64,000 bases of DNA. It comes from Pseudozobellia thermophila. GTDB taxonomy: Bacteria; Bacteroidota; Bacteroidia; Flavobacteriales; Flavobacteriaceae. The DNA lies in contig NZ_FQYU01000001.1 in the NCBI RefSeq assembly GCF_900141855.1, positions 407,402 through 471,401 of the forward strand, read 5' to 3'. The notes beneath the pieces were generated by a model. The model saw only the letters and a list, made by a program, of their open reading frames with translations. It had not been told where the DNA came from and searched no databases. Shown piece after piece: positions 62,728 through 64,000 of this stretch (within the stretch, counting starts at the first letter, position 1; every line of letters begins with the position of its first letter). Position numbers and translations under genes: made by a program.

Positions 62728-64000
62728 ATGAAGGCTTTAGCGAAAAAAAGAATCCTGATCCCCGTAATGGCCATGACCCTGTTCGTGGTCGGAAGTGGTT
62801 TCGTAAAGACCGATTTCTTCGAAATCGCCAAACAGATCGAGATATTCACCACCCTTTTTAAGGAACTCAACATGAACTATGTCGACGAGACCAACCCGGC
62901 CGAGTTGATGGACACCGCCATAAAGAACATGCTCGACGAGCTCGACCCGTATACCAAGTTTTTGAACGAACAGGACGTGGAGTCGTACCGCATAAACAAT
63001 GCCGGTGAGTATTCGGGTATCGGAGCCCTTGTCCGCTCATATGACGACAAGTTGCTCATCGTTGAGCCCTATAAGGGCTACCCCGCCGATAAGGCGGGAC
63101 TCAAAGCGGGCGACGAGATCCTCAAGATAGGCGACATCGAAGTGGCCAAGTTCGACGATAACGCCAGCGAGCTCCTAAAGGGGGCCAACAACACTTCGGT
63201 CGAGGTGACCTTTTCCAGACAGGGTGAAACCAAAACCGCCACCATTACACGGGGTGCCGTCGAAGTAGACGCCGTACCCTTCTACAAAATGGCCGACGAC
63301 AAAACCGGCTACATTGTCCTGTCCAAATTCAACGCCAAGGCATCGAGCCAAACCAAATCGGCCCTCATAGACCTTAAGGCCCAGGGCGCCGAAAAAATCA
63401 TCCTCGACCTGCGCGGCAACCCGGGCGGCCTCCTATCGGAGGCGATCAACGTAACCAACCTATTTGTCGACAAGGGCGAGTTGATCGTAACGACGAAGTC
63501 AAAGGTGAAAAAGTTCAACAGGGAGTACAAGACCAAGAACCAACCGGTGGATACCGAAATTCCCCTGGTCGTCTTGGTCAACGGCAACAGTGCCTCGGCC
63601 AGTGAAATCGTTTCAGGGGGGTTGCAAGACCTCGACAGGGCCGTAATCATGGGCGCCCGTAGTTTCGGGAAGGGCTTGGTACAACGCCCCTTAAAGCTCA
63701 CCTACGGCACCCAATTGAAGGTTACCATCAGCCGTTACTACACCCCTTCGGGAAGATGTATCCAATCGCTCGACTATTGGAACAGGGACAAGGACGGCAA
63801 CGCCGTCCAAAAAACCACCTTTAACGACTTTACCACGCGCAATGGACGCAAGGTACAGGATGGTGGCGGGGTCTTGCCCGATATCGAAATCGCCTCGACC
63901 AAGGCCAATGAACTGACCTCGGCCCTAATGAACAACAATGTAATCTTCGACTTTGCCACCCAATACTATTACAAACACGCCCTGGACAGTGTAGACGATT
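62728..64000 (+). CDS. S41-family C-terminal processing protease, 3' end beyond window
   Basis: The frame is open from the ATG at 62728 to the window edge, 424 codons. A membrane anchor (VMAMTLFVVGSGFV) is followed by a DELDPYTKFL block, a PDZ domain (about 90-175, GYPADKAGLKAGDEILKIG) and the S41 core: LRGNPGGLLSEA, Ser in VNGNSASASEIVSGGLQD and Lys in SFGKGLVQ. Such proteases trim periplasmic proteins. The typical family length is 500-560, so about 100 residues are missing at the right edge. Confidence 0.93.
   Translation, partial: MKALAKKRILIPVMAMTLFVVGSGFVKTDFFEIAKQIEIFTTLFKELNMNYVDETNPAELMDTAIKNMLDELDPYTKFLNEQDVESYRINNAGEYSGIGALVRSYDDKLLIVEPYKGYPADKAGLKAGDEILKIGDIEVAKFDDNASELLKGANNTSVEVTFSRQGETKTATITRGAVEVDAVPFYKMADDKTGYIVLSKFNAKASSQTKSALIDLKAQGAEKIILDLRGNPGGLLSEAINVTNLFVDKGELIVTTKSKVKKFNREYKTKNQPVDTEIPLVVLVNGNSASASEIVSGGLQDLDRAVIMGARSFGKGLVQRPLKLTYGTQLKVTISRYYTPSGRCIQSLDYWNRDKDGNAVQKTTFNDFTTRNGRKVQDGGGVLPDIEIASTKANELTSALMNNNVIFDFATQYYYKHALDSVDD

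Noticed and set aside
1-64000. CRISPR array, insertion sequence or rRNA operon
   Set aside because: No regularly spaced repeats, no transposase ORF and no rRNA-like sequence was seen.

Overview
The window is a chromosomal segment of a marine-type member of the Bacteroidota, most likely family Flavobacteriaceae. The evidence is a SusC/SusD pair under ECF-sigma/FecR control, a sulfatase lipoprotein, TonB-linked receptors with CarboxypepD_reg domains, Bacteroidota -7 promoter elements (TAnnTTTG), few Shine-Dalgarno sites, several TTG starts and many short lipobox lipoproteins. Genus-level placement (for example Zobellia or Maribacter relatives) is a guess.

Layout. 1-7340 (minus): an amino-sugar-type catabolic cluster with NagB-like deaminase, Tat-exported Gfo/Idh/MocA oxidoreductase, NagA-like deacetylase with a signal-like N-terminus, two non-canonical Nramp-like transporters flanking a tiny coupled ORF, an NAD-dependent epimerase and the start of a DapA-family gene. 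7624-8345: a membrane-anchored unknown whose N-terminus is put out of frame by a homopolymer. 8581-17012: ECF sigma, FecR anti-sigma, SusC (with STN domain), SusD and a sulfatase, a compact sulfated-glycan uptake locus closed by a strong terminator. 17113-22674: two AsmA/DUF748-like proteins, a small M48-like metalloprotease, a GH3-family adenylating enzyme and a PNPOx-like flavoprotein. 23001-23582: a ParDE toxin-antitoxin module flanked by a degenerate second copy of the 5' region of the PNPOx-like gene.

23987-36231 is an accessory region, visibly richer in A/T than its surroundings. It starts with a truncated nuclease-like gene and relic sequence. It then carries a tightly coupled five-gene minus-strand operon: m5C methyltransferase (DrmMII-like), a 925-residue protein in the DrmE position, a NERD-nuclease/UvrD-type helicase fusion, a DrmA-like helicase and a DrmB-like DUF1998 protein. 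I read it as a class 2 DISARM-type anti-phage system in which no DrmC phospholipase-D gene is present and a NERD-UvrD protein sits between DrmE and DrmA. This is the most interesting part of the window. A lipoprotein gene and a CAU-anticodon tRNA lie on its right side.

37601-64000 is mostly core: methylmalonyl-CoA epimerase, RbfA, a LolC/E-like permease, DusB, an M28 peptidase and a TolB-like propeller lipoprotein transcribed divergently from a perfectly palindromic double promoter, then an Lgt paralog coupled to a multi-cysteine radical SAM protein and a small membrane protein (a possible lipid-modifying unit), an OMP_b-brl_3 TonB receptor, LepA, a lipocalin-like lipoprotein, a DUF4038 glycosidase, two divergent cation/proton antiporters with TrkA-N domains, an MBL-fold hydrolase with an SMP-30-like propeller, an S8 protease, an M1 aminopeptidase, RnpA and the start of an S41 C-terminal processing protease that runs off the window.
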